Shown here piece after piece: positions 5,631-6,440 of a stretch of DNA of 6,440 nt. The position numbers and the translations under genes were made by a program. The stretch is from the NCBI GenBank assembly GCA_016930955.1, contig JAFGFR010000254.1:1-6440 (forward strand). Direction: 5' to 3'. Numbering within the stretch: position 1 is the stretch's first letter; each line of letters opens with the position of its first letter. The stretch is from Victivallales bacterium. Lineage in GTDB: Bacteria > Verrucomicrobiota > Lentisphaeria > Victivallales > JAADHT01. Below the pieces are notes generated by a model. It ran no database searches and was not told the DNA's origin. It saw only the letters and a list, made by a program, of their open reading frames with translations.

Positions 5631-6440
5631 AACCGCCTCCTTGTCGGAATTCCCTTCAGCCGCGATCCGCGATCGCCTGACCGCATGGTGGGGACACGCC
5701 CCGCAGGATGCGCCATGCATCCTTGGTACCGTATGTGACGGGAAGCTGCCCGACACAGACGACCTCGAACGATTCTGGTCGGACGAGAAGTTCATCATCG
5801 AACGCAAGATGGCCGAGATCGAGAGCAGCACATTCTACGGCGAAGCCGTGCCCTATCACTATGTCGACCAAGGGGCCAGCGCCATGGCGGGTGTGCTGGG
5901 CTGTCCGATGTCCGTGGTGGACAAGGAAACCGTCTGGGCCGACCACTTTCTGGGCGAGGCCTCGGACATCCTGGATCTGCGCTTCGATCCCGAGGCTCCA
6001 ATCTTCTCCCGCATCCGCCGTCTGACCGAAGCGTCTTGCGCACGCGCCAGAGGGCACCACATGGTGGCGCCATTCGCGCTCGAGGGGATGACCGATCTCA
6101 TGGCCGCACTCTACGGGCTCGAGCCCTTCCTGATCGATTCGATGACCGAGCCGGAGCTCGTCGCAAAGTGCATGACGCACCTCAAGACCATTTGGATGGA
6201 GGCATGGGAAGCCATACATGCCTCGATCGACACGGGCAACCCTGGAGGCATCGGCTGGTGCGGCATATGGGCACCTGGCACGACCTTCCCGATACAGGAA
6301 GACGTGGCGTACAATATATCCCCAGATGCCTTCAGACAATTCTGTATCCCGCACATCCGCGACGAAGTGGCGGCAATGGAGTCGCCTTTCTTCCACCTCG
6401 ACGGGGTGGGGATGATCCCGCATCTCGACGCTTTGCTGGA
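5614..6440 (+). CDS. URO-D-superfamily (uroporphyrinogen decarboxylase / corrinoid methyltransferase-like) protein, 3' end cut
   Basis: The frame is open from ATG 5614 to the right edge: 275 codons, C-terminus missing. The sequence resembles the large bacterial group annotated as URO-D domain proteins, a TIM-barrel fold shared by heme-pathway uroporphyrinogen decarboxylase and the MtaA/CmuA corrinoid methyltransferases. Visible landmarks are WWGHAPQDAPC (25-35), FYGEAVPYHYVD (74-85), VLGCPM (94-99), TVWAD (106-110), GLEPF (168-172), GGIGWCGIWAPG (211-222), ISPDAFRQFCIP (235-246) and FFHLDGVGMIPHLDALL (259-275). The heme enzyme's N-terminal R-PVW-R motif is absent, so heme synthesis is unlikely. 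Where MtaA-type enzymes carry a zinc-binding H-x-C-G, this protein has H261-L-D263-G. It overlaps the glycosidase gene by 17 bp, pointing to one operon in carbohydrate use. The reaction is unknown; methyl transfer from a methylated compound is a guess. Confidence 0.82.
   Translation, partial: MATIVETASLSEFPSAAIRDRLTAWWGHAPQDAPCILGTVCDGKLPDTDDLERFWSDEKFIIERKMAEIESSTFYGEAVPYHYVDQGASAMAGVLGCPMSVVDKETVWADHFLGEASDILDLRFDPEAPIFSRIRRLTEASCARARGHHMVAPFALEGMTDLMAALYGLEPFLIDSMTEPELVAKCMTHLKTIWMEAWEAIHASIDTGNPGGIGWCGIWAPGTTFPIQEDVAYNISPDAFRQFCIPHIRDEVAAMESPFFHLDGVGMIPHLDALL

Noticed and set aside
5067..6423. Two long minus-strand ORFs of about 255 codons opposite the glycosidase end and URO-D-like gene
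   Set aside because: They lie antisense to two frames with clear protein families and show no motif of their own.

Overview
This is a GC-rich bacterial fragment with two divergent gene groups around a regulatory gap of about 460 bp (2906-3368). No rRNA, tRNA, CRISPR array, insertion sequence or phage gene is visible. No gene fixes the taxonomy. A GH141-type beta-helix glycosidase coupled to a URO-D-fold protein, together with this unusual aminotransferase family, suggests a polysaccharide-degrading lineage such as Lentisphaerota/Kiritimatiellota or Planctomycetota; this is inference from gene content only.

Left part, minus strand, read from right to left: a small DUF2294/MpsC-like protein (2905-2519), a 291-bp gap with no convincing gene, a divergent chorismate synthase homologue (2227-890), and 23 bp further on a class I/II PLP-dependent aminotransferase (866 to beyond the left edge). 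The last two probably form an operon and may serve aromatic amino acid metabolism. The chorismate synthase homologue is notable: Tyr19 stands where the catalytic His of the GESHG motif is expected, an Arg replaces the His of the C-terminal R-H-D motif, and there is an insertion of about 60 residues.

Middle: the divergent intergenic region holds a plausible sigma70-type promoter for each direction, an 18-bp-period direct repeat containing a perfect 12-bp palindrome (operator-like), a strong 7-bp hairpin, and a 53-codon ORF with a ribosome binding site and a lipoprotein-like signal. The stop codon of that ORF overlaps a possible GTG start of the next gene (GTGA).

Right part, plus strand: a 753-codon right-handed beta-helix protein resembling GH141 glycoside hydrolases (3369-5630), with no signal peptide of its own, overlaps by 17 bp a URO-D-superfamily protein (5614 to beyond the right edge). 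This looks like a translationally coupled carbohydrate-utilisation pair. A corrinoid- or methyl-transfer step on methylated sugars is a speculative but testable role for the second gene.
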